The notes below the pieces were generated by a model that did no database searches, was not told the DNA's origin, and was given only the letters and a program-made list of their open reading frames with translations. Positions 12,347-26,500 of a stretch of 64,000 bases of DNA are shown piece after piece (positions within the stretch are counted from its first letter, which is position 1; every line of letters starts with the position of its first letter). The position numbers and the translations under genes were made by a program. The DNA is taken from positions 14,301,001 through 14,365,000 of the forward strand of contig NC_134776.1 of assembly GCF_050436995.1 (NCBI RefSeq), written 5' to 3'. Source of the DNA: Anticarsia gemmatalis (taxonomy: Eukaryota; Arthropoda; Insecta; Lepidoptera; Erebidae).

Positions 12347-15300
12347 ATGACGGTCATATACTTCGACTGGCTCGACTACCTCGTCTTCGGGGCGATGCTT
12401 CTCTTCTCCGCCCTGATAGGGGTGTACTTCGCGTTCTTCGCAAGCAAAAAACAGAACACTACCGCCGAGTATCTCATGGGCGGGAAAACTATGGGGATGT
12501 TTCCCATATCTATGTCGCTGATTGCCAGGTACTAACTACTTATTCCATTTAAATCGCGACGAATGCTTTGTTTTAACTCGTAATTAATGCTTTTTAAATA
12601 TGAATTTTGTTGTTCCAGTTATATATCAGGTATATCGTTACTAGGTCTGCCAGCCGAAATGTACACGTATGGCACTCAGCTGTGGACTATAGTACTGTCT
12701 GAATGGGCTGTATCACTCACTATAGCCGTTGTTTACCTGCCTGTATTTTATAATTTGCAGATCACTTCTACTTATGAGGTAAATAAATATTTGTTTTGTT
12801 GTCAAATAAAATGGAGTAGTGATATTAGTGTCATTTGCATTATAATTTGCACAGTGAAAATAAAGAATGGTTAGATTAATAATGAGGAGTGAAATAATTT
12901 CTTAATTTTTTTAAACTATGTTTGTGTTTTCAGTATTTACGTTTGAGATTTAGCCAAAATGTACGACTATTGGGTTCCATAATATTTATCATCAAAATGC
13001 TGTTGTACATACCGATAGTCATTTACGTGCCAGCGTTAGCATTTAGTCAAGGTTTGTTGTTGACATAAAATTGCCTTAAGCTTAGCGAAAATTTAGTGCA
13101 ACTGCTAATGTATGCCTTATTTTCCAGTGACGGGTATTAATTTACACATGATAACACCTATAGTTTGCATCGTGTGTATTTTTTACACGACTCTTGTAAG
13201 TATATCTGTGTCATTCCGATCTCTTTACTGACCCTATTCTATCCCCGCTACAATAAACAAATTGCTATAGTCTAGAATCGTCTGGGATCGAGGTCGTCTA
13301 AATCAGACTTATGTAGGTACACTTGGAGGTAATATGTTTTAAACTGATTTAATAGTATATTTTTATATGGAAACTGGAGCTAAATTTCATCCGAATATAG
13401 TACAATTATATCCCGTTGATTCCATTCCCGTGGCAATTTTGATCGAAATCTATACAAACTTTGTCTCGACTGTTACAAGCATTTTTTTTAACCCATTACT
13501 GTCACACTGGCGGGCAAGGGTCTCCTCCCAAACGAAGGGGAGGGATTAGGCCTTGAGTCCACCACACTGGCTAAGTGCAGGTTGGGGACTTAAAGACAAG
13601 CATATATAATTAAAACATAATTATACATTTTAGTTTAGTTGCTTAAAAATTATGGTCATACATAAATTTCTGTGATATTTTTTTATGAATATATAGATTT
13701 ATGCGAAATATATTCCACAGGGGGGTCTGAAAGCCGTGGTGTGGACGGACACACTACAAACTGTACTTATGTATTTCGGCGTTGTATTTGTACTTGCCTA
13801 CGGTACCTGGCGTCTCGGGGGAGTATCGAATGTGTGGGAAATAAACAAACGGGGAGAACGACTTGATTTTTTAAAGTGAGTAGATAATTCCGTTTCAATA
13901 TTTAATCTGTACTTGTATCAGCCGATGCTGTGTGCTTACTGATTGTGACGGATAGCTGTGTATGTCGCTCTTATCGCGTGTCGTTTTTGTCGATTTGATT
14001 CCAGCTACTGAACATTTGTAATTACTCAATAATTATTTTTTTAAACATTTCCTTTATCACAGATTAAGATATAACACCGCAATTGTATAGTTCTATTAAA
14101 TAAATACAAAATTAACTGACCATGATAATATATGTTAAGTTATCATTGGATGGTGTTCTTTTATAAAGTTATCATTTCGTATTGTTGATATTTTGTTTCT
14201 TTGCAGTATGGACCTGGACCCTACGATCCGCCACACGTTCTGGTCGACTGTGTTTGGTAATTATTTCAGTTGGCTGGCTTCGTGCTCAGTCAATCAGGCC
14301 ATGGTACAAAGATGCCTTGCGTTATCCTCATTAAAAAGAGCTAGGATGTAAGTAATTTTATTACACGATTATACCATACTTAGTTTTTTATAGACTTCCT
14401 TATGTGCAGCGAAATGATACAGTCTTGATAGGTTTATTGTTCTAGTCCTAATAGCATTAACTTATGTTTCATGTCCAACTTAATTCAATTAAAAGTATCT
14501 TTATTATTAGTTATTACTACTGGCCTAATCCATGTGATTTCGTAAAGTTATTTTTCAGATACTTCCATAAATTAATAAATCAATCATTATTGATATTAGA
14601 AAAATATCTAAACTTAGAAAAATATTGCTTTTGTAAATATTCTTTCTGCTTAAAAAATTTAGTTCTAAGAATATCATCATTGGCCTGTGTCCATCTATTA
14701 GATACAAATGATTCATATGGTGTGAGAATAAGTTTATTATTCAATTTAAAATTGTTGCTTAATAAATCGATAAAACCAATTCATATATTTTTAGCACAAT
14801 ATACATAATGGCAGTTGGTCTATTCATCATCGTATCTCTCTGCTGTTACACTGGGCTGGTGATCTACGCCACGTTCGCGACCTGCGACCCGCTCTCCACG
14901 GGCGCCATTAGGAAGAGCGATCAATTGTTGCCGTACTTTGTCATGACCATCACCGGGTCGATACCTGCATTGCCTGGGATATTCATGAGCGGAGTCTTCA
15001 GCGCCGCCTTGAGGTATAGTTACGGTGAGAAACGCCGTTTTTTTAACATTATATGTTAATTTTTTTGGTTATTATATTTGGTGTTACGTGGACAAAGTGT
15101 CATAAATATGTTTGCAATATTTAGTTTAATTATTTATTAGTAGTATTCGTAATGGTGTAAAAAGAAAGAGGCTTATGCTTTAAAATTACTGGAGTAGAAT
15201 GCCTAAATAATTCTTAGGACTAAAGGAAGGCTAAGGCTAATTTGTTCAGGGTAGTCTTCAAACAGGGTTTTTTACGTAAATTTTTTCAACGCAATTTTTG

Positions 15301-18300
15301 CTACGCTTTCCATAGAAACATAAAACAAAATAACTTAATATTTGGAAAGCAAGTAATAAAAAGCTGCTGTTATTTTAATACCACTCACGCAGGGTAGAAT
15401 TACACAAAATAACATAGGCTTGTCAAAACTATAGCTACGATCAAGCGGCCAAACATCAGAGACTTGATGGCACCGAATGTTTTAACTTATTAATATTTTT
15501 CGATCGATGCACCTGCCTCTGACCGACTTATCTAGTTTCAAAACAATAATGTCAATTGTTTGTATAAAATTGGGTAGCTGCCTGGGTTAACGAAAAAATA
15601 TTAAACTATCGTACTCGAAAAAGGTTTATCTAAAATGCTCACGCTTTGTACCTTTTTCGTAAATAATGTTGAAATTGTAATTATTACAGACCGAAACATT
15701 TTATTAGACACTCATTTGATATCAACGAAAATCTGCAATCGTGACGTCACTACGTCGTATTTCTATACTAAAATGTATTTTTGACATTTCATAAAGAGTA
15801 GATTTTACTGGTAGGCAACTACCGTATTACATGCACTTGTTCTCTTTTAGTTCTATGTCCACTGGTTTGAACTCCATGTGTGGAGTCATTTTCGAAGACT
15901 TGATCAGGCCGGCGTACAACAAACCTATTTCTGAAAGGACTGCCAGTTTTATCATGAAGATTACTGTCGTTATAATTGGTGCGTATTCATTTTTCACTAG
16001 AAATCAACAAATTATGTTATAAGTGACTAAATATTGGGACTTGATTTAAACATGGTATCGTAAACGCAGTTACCTATTCTCTTTACCATTCACTTTTGGA
16101 CTGGAAGTAGATGCTTGGTATGAAATTACAATACAGATATCGTAAGCAGTGTAAAATCATGTCAGTAAAAAAATACTGTATCACCTACTTTAATTTATGA
16201 ATCTTGAGGGTAGCTTTAATAAAGTATATGGGTACAAGTAAACACCATTAACCGCATTCCAAATCAAAAGGCTTTGTGAGTATCTTGTACGTGTTTAAAA
16301 AACTCAAAGCAATTGAAAATATCAATACCACAAAGTAAAAACCTGTGACAAGTATCGCTACTCATTATGTATCAAAACACTCGCGTTAATTACAAATGAC
16401 AATCATTTGCGAGGTTTCCTTGTTCCGCTACATATGTTGTCGTACCACACTGATTTATTACTTGAAACACATTGTTGCCTGACATTAATCAACGTACACC
16501 TAAACAGAAGTGTTTAATTAACTTGCATGTTTCAGCAACACTGTTTAATGAGCCCAGATTTATTTGTAGTTATAAATTCCTGCCTCTTCGATTTAGACTG
16601 GTAGTTACGTTAATTTACGTTAACAAGTATACTAAACTTTCGATGTTATCGTGTCCAGTAATTGACATTTGGATTCACTTAAAAATAGCCTGGCATATGA
16701 AAATGGTGATGATACAAAACTATTACAAAAATGTTATCTAGTCATCAGTAGATTATCGCTCCCTGACAACTCAATTACAACTATCGTTGACTTAGAAACA
16801 ACTAACGAAACGTGTTCATTATTTTCTATTAGACCAACAATATTTCGCTAATTAATTGCAAAGTAAAGTTGAATTACTCCTTGTATATCACTGTCGATAC
16901 TAACGCACGATATATGTTAGTTCTAAACGGATATTTATGTTGAACAATTCATTACAGTGTGCTATATTATCTATCAAATTGCGGCCTTAAACTCGACAAA
17001 ACATGGTAAAGAAAAGTTTTTTGAAGGGATCTTACTAATCCATTTCTACTTTTTAGGTGCTACATGCGTCGCACTAGTATTCTTAGTGGAACACATGGGG
17101 GCCCTGATTCAAGCAGGAAAGAGCCTCGCTGGCATCACAGCTGGTAGTCTGCTGGGACTCTTCTCAATGGGCCTGTTTCTACCTTGGATCAACGCTACTG
17201 TGAATATAAACACTTCCCAAGCATGCCTTTCATAATATACCGAAATGCACGTATTTGCATGACATTTATTCGAAGGTGACTAAAGTTACTTTATGAAATA
17301 ATGCCCGTAGTTTTAGGTCTAGATGTAAAGACAAAGTTGTTTTACACAGGGTGCTTTGACGGGCGGTGTGGCATCAACATTGCTAGTCGGATGGATCTCC
17401 CTCGGTACCCAGGCAGCTATGATCCGTGGAGAGATTGTCGTTGCTCCGAAACCAGTATCGGTATCCGGCTGCCCAGTGAATACGACACTGCCTACGACTG
17501 TTGCATCCCATCTCACGGTAGAGTTTGACAGGTAAGAAGAACGAGGAATCTATTAATTTTAGTTCACCGGTGCTATTTCCTTAGTTAAAATAAACGGCAA
17601 TGACCCAACAATCAGCTCGCTAGTGGTCATAATTCGTTTATTGTATTAAAACTGCAATGAATTTCTTTTATTTATATTCACAGATCTGTGTATAATTGTG
17701 AAATGTGACAATAATATATTATTGCTTTTTAATTTTTCCTGATGTATTTTAGTGATCGCGTGTATAAGGTGTTTAGTAAAATTTTGGTGAAATAAAATTT
17801 TGTCATTTTCTCCCGATATATTAAAAGAAAAGAATTATATTAAGGATTTTGCTATGTCTATGATTGCAAATATACTGTATCGTGGATTGAAGACACACGC
17901 GATCACAATACACTCGCAATAATTGAACGAACAAAATATAAAAGTGAAATAAAACTTTAACTAACCTAACCTAACCCCTCCCTCGTTCGGGAGAAGACCC
18001 TTGCCCAGCAGCGAGACAGTAAAGGGTTAAAAAAACATTACAAGATACTCATAGAAAAAGACCTAACAGAAATTGTTCTTGAAAAAGCAAAACCTCGTGA
18101 TTCCTTCAACTATTTACATCACAAGTGGCTGTTATGAGTATTTACATCACTGGTTTATTTTTAGTGTGGGAACGATAACGAGTGGTATTATTAACAGGTC
18201 AGGCACATTCTTCCTGTACAGACTGAGCTACTTGTATTACACGCTTGTCGGTATGATTGTGTGTATCATCGTCGGCTCCGTCGTCTCATATTTCACGCAA

Positions 18301-20901
18301 CCCAACGACCCAGCAATGGTAAGATTTATTCTTAAGTAGTTGTTGTAAACAGATTATTTTCTTGAAGGTCAAGGTTTGGAATTTTGTAGTTTTTAGGTAC
18401 AATAACATCATGCATGCTAGTCCTATGTAGTATAAGACGAGGGCATATACTGGGCTCGTTACCTAATTCTGATTTACTATAGAAAAGAAATGAGGAAATC
18501 CCAATAGTCAGCACGAAATTCGACAAGAGACAGGTATTTTGGCCTCAGAAAGGCGACTGTGATTGACGTTTTTATTCAAAATACTTTTTCCTCTACTTGA
18601 TTTAGCCTATGTGGATCATAGGCTTATGGGTCTGAAATTTAACACAGGACTACCACGTTTTTAAGGTGCTATAAGCGTTATCTTTTAAAAACAGTCTAGT
18701 CACTCCTTGTACATAACATAAACTGCAGCAGATAACAATTGTACTAATCATAACTAGTTTTAACAACCCCTATACAGTTTCAATACAAACTTCTTAACGA
18801 ATGACTGCAGTCTCTATTGCAGCCCTCCTAGGACATATGAAAGCATCTTGTTACGAACCACGAGTTCGTACGTTTTCTATTGTGAGGATAACGATGTAGT
18901 CCATACCACAGCATCCAATTAGCGCTGTATGGTACAGGATATAACGACAGAGTTATTGAATTGAAACTCTTCGTGTATTCCCCTTTACCTAGACGTCGTC
19001 AATAAAACCTAACGACCTCTTTGAGTAACGACTACTGTTTTACTAGAGTACGTTTTATCTAAACCTATGTTTTATTCAATGGTGCTTTTCAGTGTTTACG
19101 ACCCCAAGTATGGAGGGGTACATTTAGATGTACTATTTTGTTCCAGCTATTACAAATGTTAATTAAAAAAGAACATCCTGGAGTTCCTTAACCGTGATAT
19201 AATGCGATTATTAGTATTAGCATCTCATCTAGATAAGTCAACGAGCGTTCATCCTGTAATTCCCAAATAAATTAATAACAAAATATAGGCATGGTGACAC
19301 TTGTGGAGACAGTTACAATTAAGATAAGCCTGAACTAAGAAAACTTATCAAGTTTTCTTCGTTACCAAATGTGTCAACTGGTTACCTATTTAGAAACGAT
19401 ATCCCATGCAATGTTATTGGAAACCAATAACGTGGCATTCGTGCAGCCGTATTTCCAAGGCTGAGCGCTGCATAACATTTATTTTTTAAAGCAATATTAT
19501 CGATTTTTATATTGCTGCAAGACATGTCAGTATTACATGATGACTTCATAGTAAAATACAACAATTATGCGTTATATTTGCATCAGCCGTTTATCATGTC
19601 GTAAATTAAATTACATTCCTGTTGCATGTACCTTTAACACTTTGAACACGTCGCATGCAAGATCGCTATCTGTTCCTTAATAGACGATTAGCCAAATTGG
19701 TAGTCAAGGCGTGTGAAGTGTATTTGAACAGTCAGTCACATATAAAGCTACGTTTACATACGAAGCATAGATAAAATGACATTCACAATATTTTGAAATG
19801 TATGCTACGCTGTACGTGCTACGGGTTGGCGTAGCGTGGCGTAGCGTGGCGTAGCACTAATTATCTTCTCAAAATTAACTAAACAGTATGTTGGTATACA
19901 TCGTAGCTAGTTTCATGTAGGAACTGGGCATTTGTTCATGGTGCAAGATAATATTCTTTAGAAAGTAGTGCACTTATTAAGATTATATGCCAGCGCTGTT
20001 ACGGCCTGGACACGCTACGTGCTACGCCACAATACGCCAGCTCGTAGTGTATTATAAGTTCCGTGAATACTGCGAAACAGTCGGTACTACAATACGCAGT
20101 ACCACCTAGATTATTGTTTAGTGGCATCTGATTTGGTGTAAACAGCAAGAATAATATCCATGCTGTTTTCGTTACCACAGGTATCAGACAAAGTTTACGT
20201 TTAAACACACCTTTATCTTTATATAAGGACAACAGTCATGTGCGTTCAACAATGTGAAGTGTTTTAATGGGTCATTGATCAGGTGCACCGGGACTTGCTG
20301 ACGCCGGTGATCCACCGCTGGCTGCCGGAGCAACACCCGCACTGCCGCCGCCCCCGCCTCACACAGCACGACATCGAGCTTCACGCGAGGGAGCTCGAAC
20401 AATTGAGGGCACACGCTACGTACAACGTACGTAGTATTTTTGACTGCAGCTACCTTTGGGCACATCCTGTATTAAAGTTTATGGTGATTTCACCCACGCA
20501 TGTTATAAGATGTCTCGTGATCTTTAATTCCTATGTAAGTATATAAAGTAGGATATGTAAACTGAGGTTTCGATATATTAAAGTTTTAGCCTAACCTTCT
20601 AAAAGAGCGTGTGTGTAAAGGCACCTAACGACTTACATGATTTGGGTTTGGTTTACTCACGTGACCATACCTCAGCGACACTAGTGTTTAATTTGCTCAT
20701 AGCCCTTTTTTTATTAGCGTAATGACTAATCTCTTACCTATAGTAATCTTAGAACTAGGTTTCAATTACGTCTACCTCCATGGTAACAATGTGCGGTGTC
20801 ATTAAACTAAATCAAGGAATACAATATCATGATAACTGAGTATTATTTTTCAGAAAACTGGTGGACCTCCAGAAGCAGATCCAAGAAACAATAACTATTA
20901 A
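12347..20901 (+). CDS. SLC5-family sodium-coupled solute transporter
   Basis: Plasma-membrane sodium:solute symporter of the SLC5 branch holding the multivitamin and monocarboxylate carriers (SLC5A6/8/12-like). Exons: 12347-12528, 12619-12778, 12934-13051, 13128-13195, 13721-13875, 14207-14347, 14795-15013, 15851-15978, 17057-17199, 17350-17531, 18165-18318, 20283-20426, 20854-20901. All phases close, giving 613 aa, the usual family length. Family segments are YLMGGKTMGMFPISMSLIA, SGISLLGLPAEMYTYG, GGLKAVVWTDTLQTVLM, QAMVQRCLALSSL, LPYFVMTITGSIPALPGIF, SSMSTGLNSM (sodium-site region) and the late helices. About 13 hydrophobic helices can be counted. The C-terminal tail is charged (exon 20283-20426) and ends in a short 15-codon exon. 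ATG 12347 is chosen because it begins the conserved first helix directly. The substrate cannot be read from sequence. It converges on the minus-strand exchanger at 23524. Confidence 0.9.
13482..13592 (+). repeat. Interspersed SINE-like repeat, copy A (SLC5 intron)
   Basis: Begins with a T-run, then TTAACCCATTACTGTC, CTGGCGGGCAAGGGTCTCC and AAACGAAGGGGAGGGATTAGG, and continues CTTGAGTCCACCACACTGGC. It resembles a common moth/butterfly interspersed repeat. An inverted relative lies at 17966-18034. Confidence 0.6.
15590..15823 (+). repeat. Interspersed repeat, uninterrupted copy (SLC5 intron)
   Basis: Shares its start (GGTTAACGAAAAAATATT) and end (CGTATTTCTATACTAAAA, then TTTTTGACATTTCATAAAG) with the copy at 54456-54790. 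The class is unknown. It carries the undisrupted version of the site that is interrupted in the other copy. Confidence 0.5.
17966..18034 (-). repeat. Interspersed SINE-like repeat, copy B, inverted
   Basis: Its reverse complement reads TTAACCCTTTACTGTCTCGC, then TGGGCAAGGGTCTTCTCCCG and AACGAGGGAGGGGTTAGG, matching copy A at 13482. It is followed by two to three TTAGG-like units. It lies inside an intron of the same SLC5 gene but in opposite orientation. Confidence 0.6.
19803..20050. repeat. Inverted repeat with 10-bp tandem units
   Basis: The left arm at about 19803-19856 contains GGCGTAGCGT repeated nearly three times. The right arm at about 20006-20048 reads, on the opposite strand, CTGGCGTATTGTGGCGTAGC and then ACGTAGCGTG. 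The arms match at roughly four of five positions and enclose about 150 bp of AT-rich DNA. It looks like a fold-back or MITE-type element in the long SLC5 intron (18319-20282). Confidence 0.45.
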
Positions 20902-20928
20902 TTTGTACCTGTCTATGTGATAGATTTA

Positions 20929-20934
20929 AATAAA
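20929..20934 (+). terminator. Polyadenylation signal of the SLC5 gene
   Basis: AATAAA lies 28 bases after the TAA at 20899-20901, at the expected place for a short 3' UTR. Confidence 0.5.
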
Positions 20935-20939
20935 TATTA

Positions 20940-23523
20940 TTTGATTAAGAAAAATGTTCAATAATTATAATTTATTAATTATAGGTAAATAAATAAATAT
21001 TCTCGATCATTGCTGTATTATTTAGTCATTGTAGATTACATGTTATGTGAATTGATTTAGGTCAATTCAACTTAACATACTTACATACATATAAAATCAC
21101 TCCTTTTCCTGATAGTAGCGGGCACAGGCCAGAGAACGCCAGTTAGTAAAATCTTTACAAACTTCCCTTGCTTCACTCTCATCCATACTACGCACCTGAC
21201 CTTTTTGCAAGACATAACGGGGATTGATGTGTGTATGTATTTACATAACAATATCAAACAACTTAAACGTATAAAAGTTATTCATAACAGTAACTGATCC
21301 TGCCATTATTTGCCCATAGGTCTCATATTGGAGGAATCCTTTAAAAGGACAACAAACCAGCTTTCTTCCACACTACGCAATACAATAATAAAATGATATT
21401 ATGTTTTTCTAGTAAATACTTTTTTTTAAATACACGCCTGAAATTTTATTCTCTCCAAGAGATCGGCCAGTGAGATAAGCAATCACAAAGACTTAATCAG
21501 TCCTTATAAAATTATTAAAATGCTCATGAGTAAAGAGCCATAGTGAAAACACTAGCATCGTATTTTCTTTGGGATCAAATGAGTGCCTAATATAATGGTT
21601 CAGACTGTAACAAATTTTATTTCTAAATGATTAACGGAAAAATATAACGTAGCATGAGCATTTCCAATAAACCTTACAAGTACAAGTTTAATCATGTTTC
21701 ATAACCCTACTGAGTAGTCAGAATGTGGTTCTTGTTTTCTTTTACATCCCAAATTCATATAATACCTTATAGTTCTTTTTATTGGTCTCGTCATTATAAA
21801 ACATAAAAGTTACCACCGTTTTTTTATAAAAAAAGGTAGGTGCAAAGTGATTTTGTTTGTAGGAGGCGGTACCTTTTATTTTATTTTTTTGCATCACGCT
21901 AAAGGCATAGAGGCCGTTTGAAGGTCAAATATGATAAGTAGAATGTTAAAATAAAATAACTTTTTGTCAACATTTGATAAATATTTCAAAACATGTAAAA
22001 GATCTACGTCAACTGATTCTAAAAAGTTCACATTAGACAAAACTAAGTGTAAACACGTGTCCTCGTGTACATTTAAGCAAGTAAAAAAAATAAACACTTG
22101 TCTATGTCACTCACTCACGTGCCTTTAGAGAAACACTAGATGTAAAATAATTCGTCTGTTTTCTTTTTTAGACTAAATTTGTACCCACCTATTTATATTC
22201 CATTCTTTCAAAGCTGATTTGAAATTCTATTAGGACTGTATTCAAAAATATTCGAGGTTGTCTAAAATAGGATTTGGAAGTAGGTATCGGCTGTCGTACA
22301 AATTTTTATTTCAACTAGCTGACCCGCGCAACTTCGCTTGCGTCACTTAAGAGAATGGGTCAAAAGTTTCCCCGTTTTTGTAACATTTTTCGTTGCTACT
22401 CCGCTCCTAATGACCGTAGCGTGATGTTTTATAGCCTATAGCCTTCCTCGATAAATAGGCTATCTAACACTGAAATAATTTTTCAAATCGGACCAGCAGT
22501 TCCTGAGATTAGCGCGTTCAAACAAACAAACAAACAAACAATCAAACAAACTCTTCAGCTTTATAATATTAGTATAGATGATAGTTTGTATGAATCGTTT
22601 ATTACTAAAAAGTAAAGGATTTATGTAGGGAGATCTAGATAAAACAATGAAATATCTATAGATATATTTAATTACTCTTAAAGACAGTTACAATACGTCG
22701 TATATTATGTATTTACATCAACTTATTTGTATCGAGATTACTGTTTGTGAGAATACTAACAATTTTATCGTACTGGAACTTTCCAGGTTTTATACCTATT
22801 ATACTTTTTGCTCTTATATGTTTTCACAAAGCAAACACGAGATGTGACACACCAGACGTTTAACTATGCTTAAAAGTAATTTTCTTCTAAAAATAAAATT
22901 ATCTTACGTCATAAAAACATCAATCGCATTACAATTTAATAAAGTTGAAATATATTTTCGTTAATTGCATATGTAAAGATAGGGAAAGAATTGAGGAGAG
23001 TTGTAATATAATTTTCGCGCTGACAATCAGAAAGGTATCACATGTCGTCCTGCTTTGTTTTTAATATTATTTACGTTCCTACAATAAAGTGTCAGAAATA
23101 AATCCTACTGTTAGCGGCTACTTATACTTCAAGTATCGTAGAATGCTCTTGACATTATGTCCTAGCTATACTTCAATGCTATCTTATTGAATCTACGTCG
23201 ACTGCTAACAGAACATACTCGGCGAGTATGCGATAGATACGACCCTGTGCAATCAATCAAGTTTGCGTCACTTCTACATTACTGTTAATAATTAATAAAA
23301 ACAAAACTAAACAAAATGATACGCGCGCCTTTGTTTTAGAAATAGCTATTGTAAATTCAAACATAACCGAATAGATGTAACATATGAAACCGAATACTTA
23401 TAAAGTACACGCATAAGTTTCAGCACACATTACATGTTATGATCGTGAAACAGTCTGCAAGAGGCAACACGATGACCATTTTTACACTTCTTCTTGTCAT
23501 TATGTCCAGAACACTTGGTAAGC
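20940..23523. other. Convergent intergenic region
   Basis: Non-coding spacer between two converging genes. It is AT-rich and holds one interspersed repeat (22315-22579). The 3' UTR of the minus-strand exchanger must end somewhere here. No coding frame with exon character was seen. Confidence 0.5.
22315..22579 (+). repeat. Lepidopteran interspersed retroposon-like repeat, copy 1
   Basis: Opens CTAGCTGACCCGCGCAAC, includes CCCCGTTTTTGTAACATTTT and TTCAAATCGGACCAGCAG, has a (CAAA)n tract, and ends TATAATATTAGTATAGAT. It matches the copy at 31845-32061 along its length. The layout (conserved body, simple-repeat tract, fixed short 3' end) is that of a retroposon 3' end. Confidence 0.7.
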
Positions 23524-26500
23524 CTAAGATTTTAGTTCACTTCTCTTGCACGTGCGAACATTGACGGGGAAGAAGACGTTAAGTTCGATAAGAGTGGCGA
23601 GCACCAGGAACATGGCGTACATGGCGAGACAAGCGCGCCCCACCGCCGCGTCCAGCTTGAACTTATTGAACCAGAACGTTAAATACAGCAGCAGAAGCGT
23701 CGACAGCAACGATATCGCCGAGTACTCCAGCCCCATCGAGTTAATCTTCACCTGTTAACATCATTTTATTACATTTACACTCGGCGTAGCCTGCGAGCTT
23801 AACTCAAATCGCTTAGCAATTTGCATTTTAATGTCGCAATTTAGCAGAGCTCAGCCATTTTCATTTACATAAAATATAAAAGTTGTCATTCGCAATTTAA
23901 ATTGACATAAAAATATTAGTCTAACCCAGTAGTGACCCGGCTCTGCTGGAGTGAGTGAAGCCTTGATAAGCCACGGGAGCCCGAGGCAAAGTAGAATGTC
24001 GAAAGTGTTTGATCCGATAGAATTACTGATGCCCATGGAGCCATGACCTGTTTCAAATGACAAATGTATTTTAAAAACACATTATACATTCCTTTATCAA
24101 AAAATAGCAAAATGAAAAAGTCCACAATACTAAATGAAGGACAATCGTATACCTTGTTTTGCTACTATTACGCTAGACACGGCCTCCGGTACTGAAGTGC
24201 CAGCTGCCAGGAACGTTATACCCATCACTGAGTCTGGTATCATTAATGTGTCACCTAAAAAATACGATCATGAATATTTGCCCATCTTTCACGAAACTTA
24301 CCAACATTGTTCCTGTCTTACCAATAATGGTTATCATCCAGGCCACGATGTAAGACAGCGATCCTATCCATACAATACACATGATAAATGTAAGAGGGAA
24401 CCAATTTTTGAACCGTGGCTTCTCGCAGTCCGGGATTGTAAACAAAAATACAAGATGTATCGGCCAAGTTACAATCCATGCCGTCTGAAACATAGCACAA
24501 AACGTTCATTAGCCATCAACGCAATAAGAACAAAAGGTAAGCCCTTGTTAGATAAACCCACCTTTGTGAAACAGCTTCTTCCAGATGGCCACTTCCATAG
24601 CGAGTGTTCGTATTCGTCCACTGCTTTGTTATTTTCTTCAGAATTGGTTTGTTGCACGCTTTCGTCAATGGTGGCCACATCCATGTCATTGTTCTTAGAC
24701 TCGATGTCAATACAAATGTTATTTCCCTTTTCACCGTCCACGGCTGGTTGCTTCGCAGATTGCGATGTCTCAATTTCAGACTTCTCATTTTTATCTGGGT
24801 AAAGAGATAACGTGGGTTTTATATTCCCATTGTGTTGATGATGATCCAGAGGTAAATCATTTTTGTTTAGAGGTGAAACTTGTTTATCATCTTTAAGTTC
24901 TGGAAATTTAAACAATAACACAAGAGATGTCTTATTGTCGCGGAAAATATTTATGAGTGATAAGAATGAAATGATTAAGTATCAAGTACCCACCGTTCTC
25001 TGTGCCCTCTTGTTTCTCGTCATTCTTCTTGAGCATGTTCGACACGCATTTCCAGCTTCCTGAAAAATAACATCTTTCTATAACAGACCAATATAGCGCA
25101 CTGTCTGCAGATCCTGCCACCGGTCTTAAATACCCACCTTTAGCGAAATTCTGAATAGATTTGTCATAATACATGATGCATATGTAGACACCGTACAGCA
25201 TGACGAGAAGGAACGCTTCGTACCACTGAACGTATTCATCGTGCATGATGCAAATGAGAATAGATACTGTGATTCCGTAAGCCAGGCAATCTCGTGTCAG
25301 CGGCCACCAGTCGAGAGGTACCACCTGAAAATATTATGAGATAGATTGTAGTCTCGTTTCGTGAGTACTTAGAAAATTTGAAGGTATGAAGAGATGAAGT
25401 ACCATTCCAGCGCCGATACCACAGCAGGCAGCAACAGCAAGGATGTTGAAGACAGCAGAGCCCACGATAGTGCCGACGCCAATGTCTCCCTCTGTGATGA
25501 ATGTACCGATGACGTTGACGAACAGTTCAGGAGCCGATGTCGCCGCTGCCATGAATGTAGCACCGGCCACATCGTTAGTCATGTTCAGAGCTGGAACAGT
25601 TTAAGGTGATATTTTAACAACGCACATAATATTTTAACTACAGCGTAATTAACCGAAGAATAAATAAAAAAAAACATTGATAGAAAGAGTGGAAAATAAA
25701 TAGTGCTTTCTGTAAAGAAATTTTGTGATAGTCATGGTATGTAATAATAGAACAAAAAAGGACTAGAACGATCGAAGAATAATCCTCATCCTCACCATGG
25801 CAGATTTTCTCGACTGCTGGCACGAAGAACTTGTCGCAGACGACAGCGAGAGCGATGAAGAGGTAGATGGATATAAGCGCATGAAGCACGATGGCTCCAT
25901 GCTGCCGCTGCAGCTCGGTGAACAACCCCGCCGGGAAGTCATCGATGGCCGGCGGTGTACAGTTGCGTACAAGACTCTCTGAAACATATACAGACTCAAG
26001 TTAGAAAACATTTCTAAATGGTTTTATCGTCCATACATATAGTTAAATCCGGATTGATCTGAGCCCCCAGTCCTAAAGATCTGCAATCTCGAAAGGTAAA
26101 TTTATATTTGTTTAACAATGATGTTCATAACAAAGTTGTTTTATTCTCGTTTTCCATCTACCTGTATCTGATTCAGAACTCGTTAACGTTTCCTATTCTA
26201 TGTTGTGTTTGTCATAACTACTTTGTCTTCACTCGCCAGTGAGTTCATTTAACTTTTACAGAATGAACAGTCTGCACATGGCTTTGCGTTTGCGTTCACC
26301 CTCGTGCATATTGTATGAAAATGTAACAAGCTCATAACTTTATAACAGCCCTACGATTGTTGAAGTTTTAATTGAACAATACAGCCACAAACAAACTTCG
26401 CTGCTTTAATTAAAAGTCAACAAGCGTGTATTTCGTCCGTATATTGCAAAGCGCAACCTACGACTTCTTTATGAGCCCTGCGCCAGACCGTGATTGAATT

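Noticed and set aside
12112..12552. 146-codon + frame overlapping the first SLC5 exon
   Set aside because: It runs through the 5' UTR and out of frame across the genuine SLC5 start; composition is arbitrary and it crosses the real donor site.
17966..18000. Telomere (TTAGG)n array
   Set aside because: Only two to three units, attached to an interspersed repeat; not a telomeric tract.
24134..24802. 222-codon + frame
   Set aside because: Antisense to four phased exons of exchanger copy 1 and reads straight through their introns.
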